Origin: Ditylenchus dipsaci
Lineage: Eukaryota; Nematoda; Chromadorea; Rhabditida; Anguinidae
DNA: 64,000 bases
Direction: 5' to 3'
Assembly: GCA_004194705.1 (NCBI GenBank)
Contig: SADC01000005.1
Coordinates: forward strand, 349,481-413,480
The notes beneath the pieces were generated by a model that did no database searches, had not been told where the DNA came from, and worked only from the letters and a program-made list of their open reading frames with translations. The translations under genes were made by a program, and so were the position numbers. Below, piece by piece: positions 51,895-63,258 of the stretch; the first letter of the stretch is position 1, and each line of letters begins with the position of its first letter.

Positions 51895-53844
51895 CTACTT
51901 GGGGTGTTGTCTTAGCTGATTAGCTTCTTTTTGATCATCCGTCACTACATCTTCCAATGAGTCAACCACTTGCTCAGTCTCTTCGATAAATGGCTGAAGC
52001 AAGTTGCCTATTGAAGGCAACCCAAACCACCTATAACACCCTTTTTGCACTGAAATATTTTTTAACTGATCTACCTGGCTGACTACCTCCAGAAGCCCCA
52101 TTTGATCTAAAGGTTGTTGAGGAGCTGCTATTAAAGCCTGGGGTTGATTAGGTTGAGCAGAATTTCTATCTATTAGACCATTAGCTGCAGCAGGCTGAGA
52201 GCCTGACTGAGATAGTGTAGGTTTTAGGGATGGCGACAAAACTGGCACACTAGAGCCTGGAAACTGAAGAAGCCCAGAAGGCGGTAAAATATTTGGTATT
52301 ATATGAGCAGCAGGTAGTGCTTGTTGAGGCTGAACTACTGGTAATTGTTGCTGTGGCAGTATAGATTGTTGTTGCGGCAGAATCGACTGTTGCTGTGGTA
52401 TGATCGACTGCTGTGGAGAAATCAGCGCCGGTTGCAAACCTCCACCTGATAGCTGTTGCGCAAAGTTTTGATAAGCTGGATCTGGAACAGAACTTTTTAA
52501 TTAAAGCATATTCGTTTAAAAAACAAGCACACTTTGAAAAGTGCTGGTGAGAAACGGAAACAGCGAGTTCCCATAAGCGGAATTGATCTGATTCAGTGAA
52601 TTATAGAGTTGAGGACTCTGATCTTGTATATTGTTTAGAAATAATGGAAGTGTTGTAGCAGCTGCTAGATTACGCAAAAGAATGCCGATATCAGAAAATG
52701 TCAGCAGTGAGAGAATAGTTTGAAAAACATTGGGGACGTATGCTAAAAAAATGAAAAATTTATTTAGACGCCGGAAATTTTTGACAAAGGGGGACCAGGC
52801 AATTTCAACTACACCAGTGGCGTAGCCAGGGGGGCAGGGGGGGGGCACGTGCCTCCCCCTGTCAGATTTTTTCCCTTATTGGTGCCCCCCCCGTCAGATT
52901 TTTCTCAAAACGGTGTAGGTAAAATGGCCTAAAAAATTTTGGTGCCCCCCCGCGTCAGAAATTTCTGGCTACGCCCCTGAACTACACCGTTAAAAAAAAT
53001 CTTACCAGGAGGAGTGGGGGGCACAAAAAGAAGGAAATTTTGACAGGACGGCACGTAAACGTGAAAAGCAGTCCACCCGAAACTGCCCCATTTTTTTTGA
53101 TATTTTGAAGCTTTTAACGTGTAGAAAACATTTTTTTAGGTGGAAGGAAGACAATTTTCAAAATTTTTTGACTAAAGTCGGCTTTTTGGTCTGGGGACCA
53201 TCGCAAATTACCAGAGAAGGGTACGTAGGTACCATTAAAACTCTAAAAAGTATGGAATAAAGTGACCGCGCCATCCTTCGCCGTCCTATTTTTTACATCA
53301 CCATCCTAAGGTTTTAACATTCCTAAATATAATTTATACTGAATTTGTTCTGAATTTGCTTCTCAAGATATAGGCGTAAATTTTTAATTTAGTTTGCTAA
53401 TAAATTTTTTGCTTTTTTTATTTTTAAAAGATAATAGTGTCGTTATATGTGGGTAATTTTGGATAGGGGGACATGGGGTAATTTTTTTTTGCTAGGGACT
53501 GGCTTTTTGGTACTTAGGTGCTGTTATGGCAGGGGCGTTAAATTGTCTTGTTTCTTTGTCGGCTATAAAAATTTTTCTTAAAATACCGTTATAACGCGGG
53601 TGCCGTTATATCGGCACTCGACTATATATATATAATAAACATTGTGCGCGAAGACAATTCTGCTACAAGATAGGCCATCCTGTATAATAATTTTGTAAAA
53701 CTTTTAAAAGTCCTTACGTAAAAGATACTGAGGACAATAGTTGATAAGGCTGTTGTTGTTATATCCATAACGACCATATTGAGCAAAAACATTAGCAAAC
53801 GTAACTAAAACTGTGGTAACTAAGCACCGCCTTCCCACTGACAT
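51895..53844 (-). CDS. Secreted Pro/Gln-rich protein, complete three-exon gene
   Basis: Exons 53844-53718, 52742-52533 and 52481-51895 join in phase 1 at both junctions (127+210+587 nt), giving 307 residues. The ATG at 53844 starts a classical signal peptide (hydrophobic LVTTVLVTFANVFA, cleavage probably before QYGRYGY). The middle is helical and hydrophobic (VFQTILSLLTFSDIGILLRN). Residues ~135-160 carry tandem QQSILPQQ units, followed by a Pro/Ala/Ser/Gln-rich linker, and the C-terminus is an acidic helix (EETEQVVDSLEDVV). Intron 2 is 51 nt with TTCTGTTCCAG. Intron 1 (975 nt) holds a 165-bp hAT-like MITE. Exon 1 with its upstream flank is duplicated at 54701-54888. I do not recognise the family; it is probably an extracellular or secretory-gland product. 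Confidence 0.8.
52815..52979. mobile_element. 165-bp hAT-like MITE in an intron
   Basis: Ends CAGTGGCGTAGCCAG and CTGGCTACGCCCCTG are inverted and flanked by perfect 8-bp duplications AACTACAC (52807-52814 and 52980-52987). The GGCGTAGCCAGG terminus is common among animal hAT-type MITEs. It sits in intron 1 of the Pro/Gln-rich gene. Confidence 0.8.
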
Positions 53845-54322
53845 TATCTGCAAAAGTTTCTGATTTTCCTGAGCTGACCGAGAATTTTCCGTAGAATTTC
53901 CCTACATCATCAAGAATTTCCCTATATCATGCAAGTTTGGCTGTGTGTTTTGATCGTTGTTTCACAAGCAACTTGTAGTTATTTTATGTAATAAAGTCAC
54001 TGGTTCATTCTATCGAGATATAAACTAATTAAAAGCATTATAACTGTGATTTTTTTTTGATTTGGTGCTGTTGAAAAAAGTTGAGGCAAAGGTAGAGGTT
54101 TGAATAGATGGAATCAATAAAAGCTAGGTGTGCTAGGCACTAGCACTAGGTGAAACAAACATGCCATCAAAAATCGATGAATGTATCTATCTATAGCTGA
54201 TATATTATCTCTCGTAGCGGTAGGATCAATATAACCTGTCTTTTTCACCGAATTTAGAAAAAAAATTTAGCCACATTAAAAATTCGTAATATAGCATGCA
54301 AATAATCCATTGAAAAAATACC

Positions 54323-54575
54323 ATATTTTCTCTAATGAGGGGCATCTCCTTATTCAAAATCGTGTTTTCGACATTGTGTTTTAACCCATTTTTTTAAAAG
54401 ACTGCTGTTAGATAATTTACCCGACATTTTGTAGCGCATCTCACTGAGTACAGCAGAGATATTAACTTGACTGACAGCAGTTTCAAAAAAATGCGTCAAA
54501 AACACAATGACAAAGATACGATTTTGAATAAGGGAGGAGATGCCGGCCTATTAGAGAGAACATGGTACACCGTAT
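54323..54575. mobile_element. TACCRTATT MITE between the duplicated exons
   Basis: TACCATATTTTCTCTAATGA pairs with TATTAGAGAGAACATGGTA. Inner AAAATCGTGTTTTCGACATTG pairs with CAATGACAAAGATACGATTTT. A second TACCGTATTTTC-like start follows directly at 54571. It lies between the two exon 1 copies. Confidence 0.6.
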
Positions 54576-54700
54576 TTTCTTTGAATTATACTTACGGGAG
54601 CACAATTTTTTTAAACTCTCTGAAAATTAAAAGATATTGCGGTTGAATCTTGAGAAAAATTGTTAGCATTAAAAAATCGAAGTAGCGAAAGAGCGAAAAA

Positions 54701-54888
54701 AGTCCTTACGTAAAAGATACTGAGGACAATAGTTGATAAGGCTGTTGTTGTTATATCCATAACGACCATATTGAGCAAATGCATTAGCAAACGTAACTAA
54801 AACTGTGGTAACTAAGCACCGCCTTCCCACTGATATTATTTGCAAAAGTTTCTGATTTTCCTGAGCTGACCAAAAATTTTCCGTAGAA
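54701..54888 (-). pseudogene. Duplicate first exon of the Pro/Gln-rich gene, start codon lost
   Basis: About 188 bp are nearly identical to 53709-53896, including the signal-peptide coding part, the GTAAGG donor and 5' flank. The initiator is ATA instead of ATG (54836), and one Val has become Ala. It lies 992 bp upstream in the same orientation, so it may be an alternative 5' exon that depends on another start, or simply a dead copy. Confidence 0.75.
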
Positions 54889-56209
54889 AAAAAAGTTAGT
54901 TTTCAAAATATTAACTGAGATCAAATAAAGAGCCTCCATGTTGAGAAGAGCACGAAATTAGAAAAAAGGTTAAATTATTAGAAAAAATGAGTTAAGCCAA
55001 AGACACCATGCCGAATTTGCATAATATAAAAAAATCGACGGACATTATTGGACAAAATGAAATATATTGATTATAAATGAAAGCTTCTTAGTAAATTTTT
55101 GATTTCGACACCCAAAGTTTTGTTCCATAACAATATTATTGAAAAGTTTAACAAAATTCTTGTTATTTGTTCAGCCTTTTCAACTCAATCCACAAGTCAT
55201 AATTGAAGTTTTGAAGCGGAATTTTTAAACTAATAAACAATTTCAGTTTTGCTCAATACTCACAAATATTTATTGCGAATGTAAAAATAATATGTGAATA
55301 CTCAAATTCTGTCTTTTTTAAATGTAGTTTAAAATGAAAGTAGAAAATTCGACATGAATACCCTAACTTTCGGAGAGACTCGAAAATTTTGGCTAACAAT
55401 GAAACACCTTTTTTTCCAAAGTTGCAAATGCAAATATCGGTGGGTTCTTTATGCCCTAAAAACTGAAATTTGAATGAAAACAAGTGATGCAGCTTCTGAA
55501 AGTAGGTTATTTTCACTCATTCCCAGACTCGCCTATTCCAACCAGCTTTAATTTTAGCAAAAATATGGTGGTTTTCGTTAAAATTCAAGCTGGGCACTAA
55601 CCAAAATTAAAGGTGAAAACCACAGATTTTCAACTGATCAAAAGAAAATAACGGCAAAAAGCATAACAAAAGGGCAAATAGCAAAAACTACAATAAAATT
55701 TTCTTGAAAAAAGTCCTTTGAATTACAGAAATCACCAAATTCACTAGGGGAAATCAGTAATTTACTAAAGAAAATCAGTGTTTTAGTGTGTGTTTTCAAT
55801 TACAGCCGTTTACATATTGCTCGAAAGAAGACTAGTGGTACTACATACCTGCTTTTGGAATTCGAAAAATGGTTGACAGCAAAAAGTATCATAGTCATTT
55901 GAAGTTTATGTGAATATTATGGGTAAATCTGAAAAGTGTCACCCTTTGGCTAAAAAGTGTCACTTTTTGAGTTTTGGTTAAAAAAGTTGAAAAGTTCCAT
56001 TTTTTGGCTGAAAAGTGTTACCTTTTGTTAACACGGGAAACCATGGTGCGCCCAACAGTCACAACGGGTACGACAAAATCTGCTGAACACGATGGTACGG
56101 GTCCTTTTCTCTTTGAACTGACGAAGTAGGAGAGAACTGTTCGGTAAGGGGGGGGCTGGCTAAATTAGAAGGAGTGGCTAACTTTTTTGGGCCTCCTGCG
56201 GGTGACCGA

Positions 56210-56420
56210 AGATTTGACAAACATCAACAAGTTATCAGGACTGGATCAGGCCGGATCAGCACTGGATCAGGCCAGATCATGACTGCATCAAGCCGGATTA
56301 GGGGTAGGTCGGACTGGATCAGGCCGGATCAGGACTGGATCAGGCCGGATAAAGCTTTATCAGGACAGTATCCGGCCGGATAAGGCTGAATCAGGGCGGA
56401 TTAGGCCAGATCAGGATACC
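56210..56420. repeat. Tandem GGATCAGGCC-type array
   Basis: Irregular direct repeats of ACTGGATCAGGCCGGATCAG. Another GC-richer simple array inside a nested transposon region. Confidence 0.7.
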
Positions 56421-56736
56421 AAGATCGAGGATCGAAGATTATCTGTAATCTTGATCTGAAGTCTGAATACGGATCAGGGACTAAGGATTATCCCGATCCT
56501 GATCCGACTGCTGAATACAGATTCTGAATTCTTCTCAGGACGATTGTAAGTTTAAAAGAAATTTTCCCAATTATTTTTCGTAAGGTTTCCGGGGAGGGGG
56601 TCTAAATTAGAGACGGGGGCTAAATTCTTTGGATCCTCTCTTGAGGGGCTCTAAATTATAGGGGGGGGGGCTAAATTAGAGGAAATACAGTATTTCTTTT
56701 TTAATTTTTATTTCAGATTCTTTTATTATTTCATAG

Positions 56737-57177
56737 AGAAATGAATGGCTACAAAAAACATTAAGACGTGCAGCATGTCTTTTTGAAGGCCAGCAAAACC
56801 ATGCTCAGAATGTTAGACTTATTGATTTTGTCTGTTTCTTTTCTCCAGGTTTTCAAGTGGTGCGTCATGATCGTCGTGCTGCACCCACACTCATATTATA
56901 CCAACAAGACCGCCAGGAAGTCTGCTTTCAACGTGTAGGAAAATACACTGTTTTTGTTTGCAAAGTTTTAAAAAATGTCACTTGTTTTATTTATTGCATC
57001 ATCTTTGAAAAATGTAATACAGAAAGGGAAAAATATGAACGAAATTGTTGCTCTAATTTTGTTCATGCTTTCACTTTTTTGTGCTATATTCTTATAGATG
57101 TTGCAATAAATGACATCTCATCAGAAACTAGAAAAGCAGGGCTACATGATGATGTTAGAATTTTTAAAAAAAGTTAA
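56737..57177 (+). CDS. Weak candidate exon(s)
   Basis: From TTTCATAG a + frame stays open for 146 codons (RNEWLQKTLRRAACLFEGQQ...). Alternatively a phase-0 intron (GTTAGA at 56806 to TTTTCTCCAG at 56848) joins to a second frame reading VFKWCVMIVVLHPHSYYTNK and stopping at TAG 56939. Both look partly protein-like. It lies within the 55927-59213 transposon cluster, so transposon origin is likely. AATAAA occurs near 57104. Confidence 0.2.
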   Translation, partial: RNEWLQKTLRRAACLFEGQQNHAQNVRLIDFVCFFSPGFQVVRHDRRAAPTLILYQQDRQEVCFQRVGKYTVFVCKVLKNVTCFIYCIIFEKCNTEREKYERNCCSNFVHAFTFLCYILIDVAINDISSETRKAGLHDDVRIFKKS

Positions 57178-57184
57178 ACATTTT

Positions 57185-57430
57185 GGCGCTAGTAGCGAAT
57201 AATCCCCCCCCAAGCATCCGACCTTTAAAAATTGCTGTAACTACCCCTGCAAACAACAAGTTTAGGCTTAGCCCTTAGACTTGGGAGTAGGCCAGCATAC
57301 AGAAGTTGACACTAATGAAGAGTTTGCGCACATTTTGCGGGGTCTGGGACATAAATTTGGGTACTTTTTACTAAAGTAAAAAAACTGAAAATCGTTAGGG
57401 GGGGGGATGGTATTCGCTACTAGGGTCAAA
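57185..57430. mobile_element. Uninterrupted copy of the CTAGTAGCGAATA MITE
   Basis: GGCGCTAGTAGCGAATA on the left and TATTCGCTACTAGGGTC on the right. It matches, in inverted orientation, the element at 23390-24665 without the hAT-like insertion, so it serves as the empty-site reference. Confidence 0.7.
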
Positions 57431-57617
57431 ATTTTCAATCTAATTACGAAAAAGAAAAATTTGCGCCAAAAAAGTGGATTTGCGCCAAAAAAAATTTTTT
57501 GCGCCAAAAAAATTAGTGTTCCTTTTTTCGCCCTAAAGGGCAAGTTTTTTGCCATTTAGGCAAATTGCCTTTTTAGGGAAATTTGCCAAATGTTTTATTT
57601 TGGTACGTTTTCGGTCA

Positions 57618-58103
57618 TTTACCGTATATTCTCTATTAATCCCCCACTTTCTAATAAACCCCAAACTCTAATAATCCCCACCCCCGAGGGTGGGTGAAAA
57701 AAAACCCCACTCTCTGATAATCCCCACCCCTTAAAATCGTCTTTTGGGTCAACATTTTTATTAGACACCAAAATTTAAGGAAACTCAAACAAACATAAAA
57801 TATCCGCCTTCATTTAATTTTTCCAAAGTTTCTTCAGTTCTTTACGGTTGTCTTAAAATTCGGACAGACACGCATAATGTGCATTTGTTCGTGTTGGGAC
57901 TACTGAAAATTCAGACGAAATTAGTAGTTAACCCCCCAGATTCGTCCAGTGATTGATTTACGACCCCTCTGTCAATCTTGATTGTGCGGGAATTTTGCGG
58001 TAAATTTCAAAATTGAAAAATAATCCCCACTCTCTAATAATCCACCCCTGAAGAGGCGTTGAAAAATAATCCCCCATGGGGGATTAATAGAGAATATACG
58101 GTA
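57618..58103. mobile_element. TACCGTATATTCTC foldback MITE
   Basis: TACCGTATATTCTCTATTAA and its exact complement at 58084-58103, with CCCC(C)ACTCTCTAATAATCC-type inner repeats. Confidence 0.75.
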
Positions 58104-58109
58104 AGTGCA

Positions 58110-58640
58110 AACTGTTAGATTACACGTCAGATTCATGTTCAGCGTAGTCTATTTGCGTCTAAACCCACTATTTGAGTAAGAACTCACTCTGATCTGAAAT
58201 TCCACTCAAGACAAAAACATTCAAATTTAAACTTTCGATTTTTTTTTAATTTGAAATTCCACTGTATCTTTGAATTTTCAGAGCAGTTTTTTGAGCAACT
58301 CGGTTTTTTTAGCAAATTTGAGCACATGCTGAGCACGAATCCGTTAAAAAAGGTGTGTGAAACTGCAAGACTACAAAATTTCAGAAATAAAAGTTAATGT
58401 GATAATTATTCACTTTCATACAGCTTTTTTTAACGGATTCGTGTTCAGCATGGTCGATTTGCTCAAAAAACTGCTCTAAAAATTCAGAAGACAGACACCG
58501 TGGAGTTTCAAATTTTAAAAAATTGAAAATTTCAATTTGAAGATTTTTGGCTTGAGTGGAATTTCAGATCACATTGAGTTCTTACTGCAATAGTGGTTTC
58601 AGGAGCAAATCGACTATGCTAAACATGAATCCGACGTGTA
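58110..58640. mobile_element. Foldback of the GATTCGTG family
   Basis: AACTGTTAGATTACACGTC is mirrored by GACGTGTAATCTAACAGTT. Internal arms carry the CATGCTGAGCACGAATCCG / CGGATTCGTGTTCAGCATG pair. Other members or fragments occur at 12.8, 13.5, 44.0-44.3 and 50.2 kb. Confidence 0.7.
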
Positions 58641-60386
58641 ATCTAACAGTTTTGCACATAAATGACTGAAATCCTACCAAAAATATAAGATTACCTTAAG
58701 GCAAATCGCCCTTTTTGGGCAATTTGCCCTAAAAGGCAATTTGTCCTAAAGGGCAAAAACTTGCCCTTTAGGGCAAAAAATGCAAGTTTTTTTCCTTTTT
58801 TGCCTTTTAATTTACAAAAGGGCAAAATGCTCATCCCTGTTCTGGAGCCGTTTTCACCTACTTGCTCAGACACTGAAGGAAAAAGGACCTGCGCCATTGT
58901 GTTCAGCATATTCTGTTCTACCCGTTGTGACTGTTGGCTATGCCACTTTTTGTTACAATATTCCACTTTATGTTAAATACATCTTTTTTTACTGCGTTAC
59001 TACAATTACGCTAAAAATACTACAACACAACGCTACTACTACACTCACCTACCATTTAAGTCTCACACGATACTGTTCTTCTAAATGATTATTTTACGAC
59101 AATTTCAACATTTTTAATAAAAGGTGGCACTTTTCAGTTAAAAAGTGACTTTTTCGGCTTTTTTAAACGAAACTCAAAAGGTGACAATTTTCAGCCAAAG
59201 GGTGGCATTTCTTCTAATAAGCGCCCGGGGCGCTTATTAGAAGAAAGGGGCGTTGGTGTGCTTATCAGAGCGGGGGCGCTTAATGGAGCAGGGGCGCTTA
59301 TTTTTCAACCTGTCGGCGCCAAGGCCACCAACCTTTTTTAACCCAAACCTTGAGAATTTTAGTTATAGACATTGATTCCAGAATTTTTTTTCACAACTAC
59401 TCAAATTCAAAATGCATTGCCGCATTTTCTTTATCAATTATTCCCTCTCTCATAATTACCCCCTCTATTAATCACCCCCCATAGACACCTTGTATCTCAG
59501 CTCAAAAAAAATATTTTCCAAATCTGTTTTTTTGCGTTTTCTTAACCTCGCGAGTTCTACCGATTCCACTTTTTAGATCTTGGTCGAGCATTCATCGAGA
59601 AACTCACGAATGCCTTGAGAATAAAGCGCTCTAAACATATTCTCCTATGAATTTTAACCTAGTTCCCAGTTCGGAGGCCCAACTTTTTTCACTTGCCATA
59701 ATAAAACAGCCTGAAAACGCAATTGAAGTTGAAAATTGATAATGAAACAGCGTATTTATAAATAAGTACAATTTGGAACCCTGGTATAAGACCCTAATGG
59801 GAGATAAATTTTTGGTCAATTGTAAACAAAACAATTTCAAAGAAACTAATTTATTGTGTGAAAAATGCTACATAAAATTTGTGTTAATCAAAAAAGTTTC
59901 TGCACAGCGAAAAAGTGACAGTTTAAAAAGTTTTGTGGAGTAAATACAAGAAAACAAGCGATGTTGAAAAGTGGGATTTGGTTGTTTCTTTTTCTGGTTT
60001 CAGTTGGCAAATCATGAAAGTGTAAGAATTTGTTTCACTTTATCGTCTAAATATAACAATTTATACAGTCTACTCTCTAATAATACACTTTAAAAAAAAG
60101 CATCTTTATTTAAAATCGAATTTGAATTTTCTTTCAAATTCCATCCCCACCCCCCCCCCCTCCCCTATAACTTTTTCTCTTACCAACTACATAGCAAATC
60201 TAATAATAATATATATTTTTCATGTTAACTATGTGTTGGACATCATCAGATTTAAGAGAGAGAAAAATTCCCGAAATTTTGCCTTGAACACATCTTGTCT
60301 TAAACATAGGGAACATGAACAAAATTATTGGTCTTAAGTATTAGGTTTGCAATGTGCTAGTGGGAGAGTTTTAGGAATGCTACGAA

Positions 60387-61660
60387 CTATGTAGACAACC
60401 CAATAGCTACGAAGAATATTTCTGGTTTAAAACAATACTGAAACATACTATCAAGGATTGACTTGGTGGCAGGCAAAGATGCTTCAATAGCGCTGGTCAA
60501 GTCACTTTTCACGGCTGGGGTTTGACTCTTGAACAGGTCAGCAATTTTGATGAATGCTTCCTTGATAACATCTTTTACCTAGAAAAAAACTTTTCGTGTA
60601 AAAACATTAGTATAAATGTTAGTTTTACTAATCGGAGGAACTCTTTGGCTTTTGGTCCAAGTTGCATAATAATCTGAAGGACCTTCCATTTGGCCTGCCA
60701 GTTTAGGTTCATCAAGGCAGCAACAACACCAGGAGCCTAAAACATAGATAAAATTTGACAAGCTGTTTCTACTCTCCAATTATTCACCCGAAAATCCATA
60801 AAGTCTATTTTCAGTCTATTTTCCAATGTAAAAAATCCTTCTCTGTGCCAATTATAAAAAATTGAAAAAATTTATCTTTTTAGAAATATAAAAAATTTAA
60901 ACTTTTTTTGGAAATTTCTTTTGATGTTTGCTTTTTGTTTCAGAAACCTGCTCTAGCCTTATTAGTAACCTGCTCAGCCAAGAAAATACTACCCTTTTTG
61001 CAAAAGCCGAATCTATTAGCTCTAACTACACGGTGTCCCAAAAAACTAAATCATTATTACAAAGGAAGATTTTGTGGCATTGCGTTTTTATGAATTCTAT
61101 GAGTATTTTTTAAAAGCTGATCACTCATTTTGTAACTAAGAATGTCAACTACGAAAAAGTGGTCCACTTTGAGAATATGTTCAAGAAATTAATTGAAAAA
61201 ACACGATGCCACAAAATCGTTGTTTGTAAAATGATTTAGTTTTTTGGGACACATGAACTGTGCTACTAAAAGTTCAAAATTTACATTTTGCTTAAGAGAC
61301 TTTTTCAATTCATCAAGGGAATTAATTTTGTTATCCGCCAAGTCTTTAGCGACAGTTTTAAGGCCTTCCAAATCATCGGTAGAAACTTGGCTCAGCACTT
61401 GCTTGACAATGCCAGGCAAAAGTTCTAAAAATATGTGTAAGTCCACAATCTCTAAAAAGAAATTTTACTTTTAGTGGAGTCATCAATAGTATCAATAAGT
61501 GGCAGTTCCGAATCTTTGGTGGTGGTGGTGGTTTATCAGGATTTAAAGTATTCATGACGTCAGTGATCAAGGCCTGACTTTGTGCATTTGTACCTGGCAC
61601 AAACACCAAAAAGGTGAATCCACAGAGAAGGAGCACGGCAAGGGTGCTTGACTTAGACAT
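60387..61660 (-). CDS. Secreted FAR-like (fatty-acid and retinol-binding) protein, four exons
   Basis: Exons 61660-61469, 61424-61285, 60736-60629 and 60578-60387 (phases 1, 0, 0) encode about 210 residues. Residues 1-26 form a signal peptide (LAVLLLCGFTFLVFV...NA). After a PPPPP stretch and an acidic linker comes a wholly helical region. It reads LLPGIVKQVLSQVSTDDLEG, then LKTVAKDLA, LDELKKSLKQNAP, then LQIIMQLGPKAKEFLRLVKD. The order LP-x2-V, L-(S/T)-x-DD, LK-x2-A, ALK-x2-AP and L-x-P-x-AK-x-F is that of nematode FAR proteins, small secreted helical lipid carriers. The identification rests on this remembered pattern. One missing A at 61512-61514 (after the CCA run) is needed to stay in frame. 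A 548-nt intron holds a MITE. A donor-like GTATGT near 60448 could change the last few residues. Confidence 0.65.
61031..61252. mobile_element. MITE in the FAR-like gene intron
   Basis: GTGTCCCAAAAAACTAAATC near 61031 is mirrored by GATTTAGTTTTTTGGGACAC near 61233-61252, with AAGATTTTGTGGCAT/ATGCCACAAAATCG inside. A short mariner-type MITE is plausible. Confidence 0.65.
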
Positions 61661-62297
61661 GTTTCTAAAACAAAGAAAGTTTTTTGAGGATTTTACGGAT
61701 GAAGGAAATTATAATTTCATAATTATATTTCCACCAAATTTTTTTCTTAATTTTTAGTAGACTTAATATCTTTTGACAAAAAAGTTCAAATTTCGAAAAA
61801 TGCTTATTTTAGTAATATTTTACTTGAAAAAAGAATCCAGATTTATCAGAGATTGATAAGCCTGGAGTTTTTGAAGAATTTGAAAGTACCCATTAATATC
61901 TTTAGATTGCTTATTTTATAAAAAAAGGGATCAGTCAAACTTGTGCCTCCCACTCACTTGAATCTGAGCCCTTCCCCCTCCCAGTCAAATCATCTTGGGG
62001 GATTAAGGCAACCTTTTAAAATCTTTTATACCAACAATTGTTTTGTATGAAAATAATATAAAAAAAATGTTTTTAAGATTTAATTTTAAAAACTATCTTA
62101 GTCCCCAAGCTGATTTGACTAGGCTGAGTGGGAGCTCAGGTTCAGGTGAGTTTAAATGGGGAACTTAGGTTCTGTTCAGTCAAAAAAACATACAAATTTT
62201 GAGTAAAACTTGAAAAAATATCTTTCTTAGAGAAAAACGATTTTTTGAAAAAGTTTAAATGAGGACTGATAAATAAGCAAGTGAAGACAAGAATGAT
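61661..62297. other. Upstream region of the FAR-like gene, no feature recognised
   Basis: AT-rich DNA with imperfect inverted segments (AGTCAAATCATCTTGGGG near 61984 and CCCCAAGCTGATTTGACT near 62103). The promoter of the FAR-like gene should lie here, but no element can be named. Confidence 0.3.
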
Positions 62298-62720
62298 TTA
62301 TCTGGCATCTAGCAGAATATTATATAGAGAGTGCCTAGTTGAGCAGATCTTTAGCGCTCGAGCCCTGCCGTGCTTGTTGATAGCCTGCTTTTCTCGATCG
62401 ATTAGCAATGCTCGTTCTCTCAAGAGTTGTCTTGCTGATCATTTCCTAGGTGGTGATAGAGAAGCGTGCGGTTGCTGCTTTGGCTCTAACTTTTTTTTTG
62501 TTAGATGCCAACTCAACACAAAAAATCGATTCTTAACATTGTTTTATAGACCTTGTGGACCACCAAACATATTTCATAGCAAATTCGAGAAAAAAAAAGA
62601 ACTCCTGGATATCTTACTGTTATGAGAGATGATAGACTAACTAGAGATAGATGCATTTATGGATTTTTCACAGCATGCTTGCTCCATCTCCATCGGCTTG
62701 AAAACGAAGGACCCTGTGGA
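62298..62720 (-). CDS. Weak candidate 3' exons
   Basis: Minus strand: an exon-like piece after AAACCAG (about 62729) reads GVPRPQGPSFSSRWRWSKHA up to a GTGAAA donor. Further on, a frame reads LEPKQQPHASLSPPRK and, with one added A at GGAAATG (62441), MISKTTLERTSIANRSRKAG...SSAKDLLN and stop TAG. An alternative frame past the TGA (RERALLIDREKQAINKHGRA) is also open. Basic, serine-rich composition. The acceptor between the pieces is poor. Confidence 0.25.
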
Positions 62721-63258
62721 CGAGGCACACCTGGTTTTTTTTATTGGTTTTCGTATTCGAACCTCTACCTTCTCCTGAGCTTTTCATCTTTTCTGAAAAA
62801 ATCGATAAGAAAATTCAATGTAGAATTTTGAAAATCACGAAAAATCTTTTTTTACTTGTTTTATTTTTGAATAAGCAAATCACATGACAAAAAGTGGTAC
62901 CTTGACAATCATGATAAAGTATTGATTTTTTTTGAAAACTTTACAGAAAAGTTGATAAAAAAACTAGAAACTTTTTATATGCCGCATATTTTCTAGTGAA
63001 CGGCCTCCCCAAACGTGACAAAATGTATCTGATACGTATTTGGTTTTGGGACAGTGTTTTTGTTACAACTCGGTGCTGAGATGTTACACAAACATTAAGG
63101 AATTTAAAAATTTTGTAAAGAAACTTAAATCTGAGTCAGAAATAGGCGCTATCAGAGAAGTTGGTCCCCCTGTGTTATAGTATCATTGATATAAGGATTA
63201 TAGGGAGCATAGGGAGAATAGGGAGCATGTTATATTGTTAACATGATACTCGGAGTTT

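Larger units (their letters stand above)
55927..59213. mobile_element. Outer inverted pair enclosing 3.3 kb of nested elements
   Basis: AAAAGTGTCACCCTTTGGCT, AAAAAGTGTCACTTTTTGAG and ACAGTCACAACGGGTA near 55935-56075 are mirrored by TACCCGTTGTGACTGT (58919) and AAAAGTGACTTTTTCGG...CAGCCAAAGGGTGGCA (59140-59213). The GTGCTGAACACGATGG-type motif is shared with the 36.8-40.7 kb element, suggesting related TIR families. Confidence 0.5.
54889..60386. other. Transposon cluster with one weak reading frame
   Basis: 54889-55920 and 59520-60386 are AT-rich with no gene seen. 55927-59213 is bounded by an inverted pair and holds a GGATCAGGCC-type array (56210-56420), a clean copy of the CTAGTAGCGAATA MITE (57185-57430), a TACCGTATATTCTC MITE (57618-58103) and a GATTCGTG-type foldback (58110-58640). 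AGGGCAA-type repeats are also present. Confidence 0.5.

Noticed and set aside
62281..62625. 114-codon + strand open frame
   Set aside because: Composition is Cys/Phe-rich without motif, and the minus strand gives a more protein-like reading of the same DNA; neither is firm.
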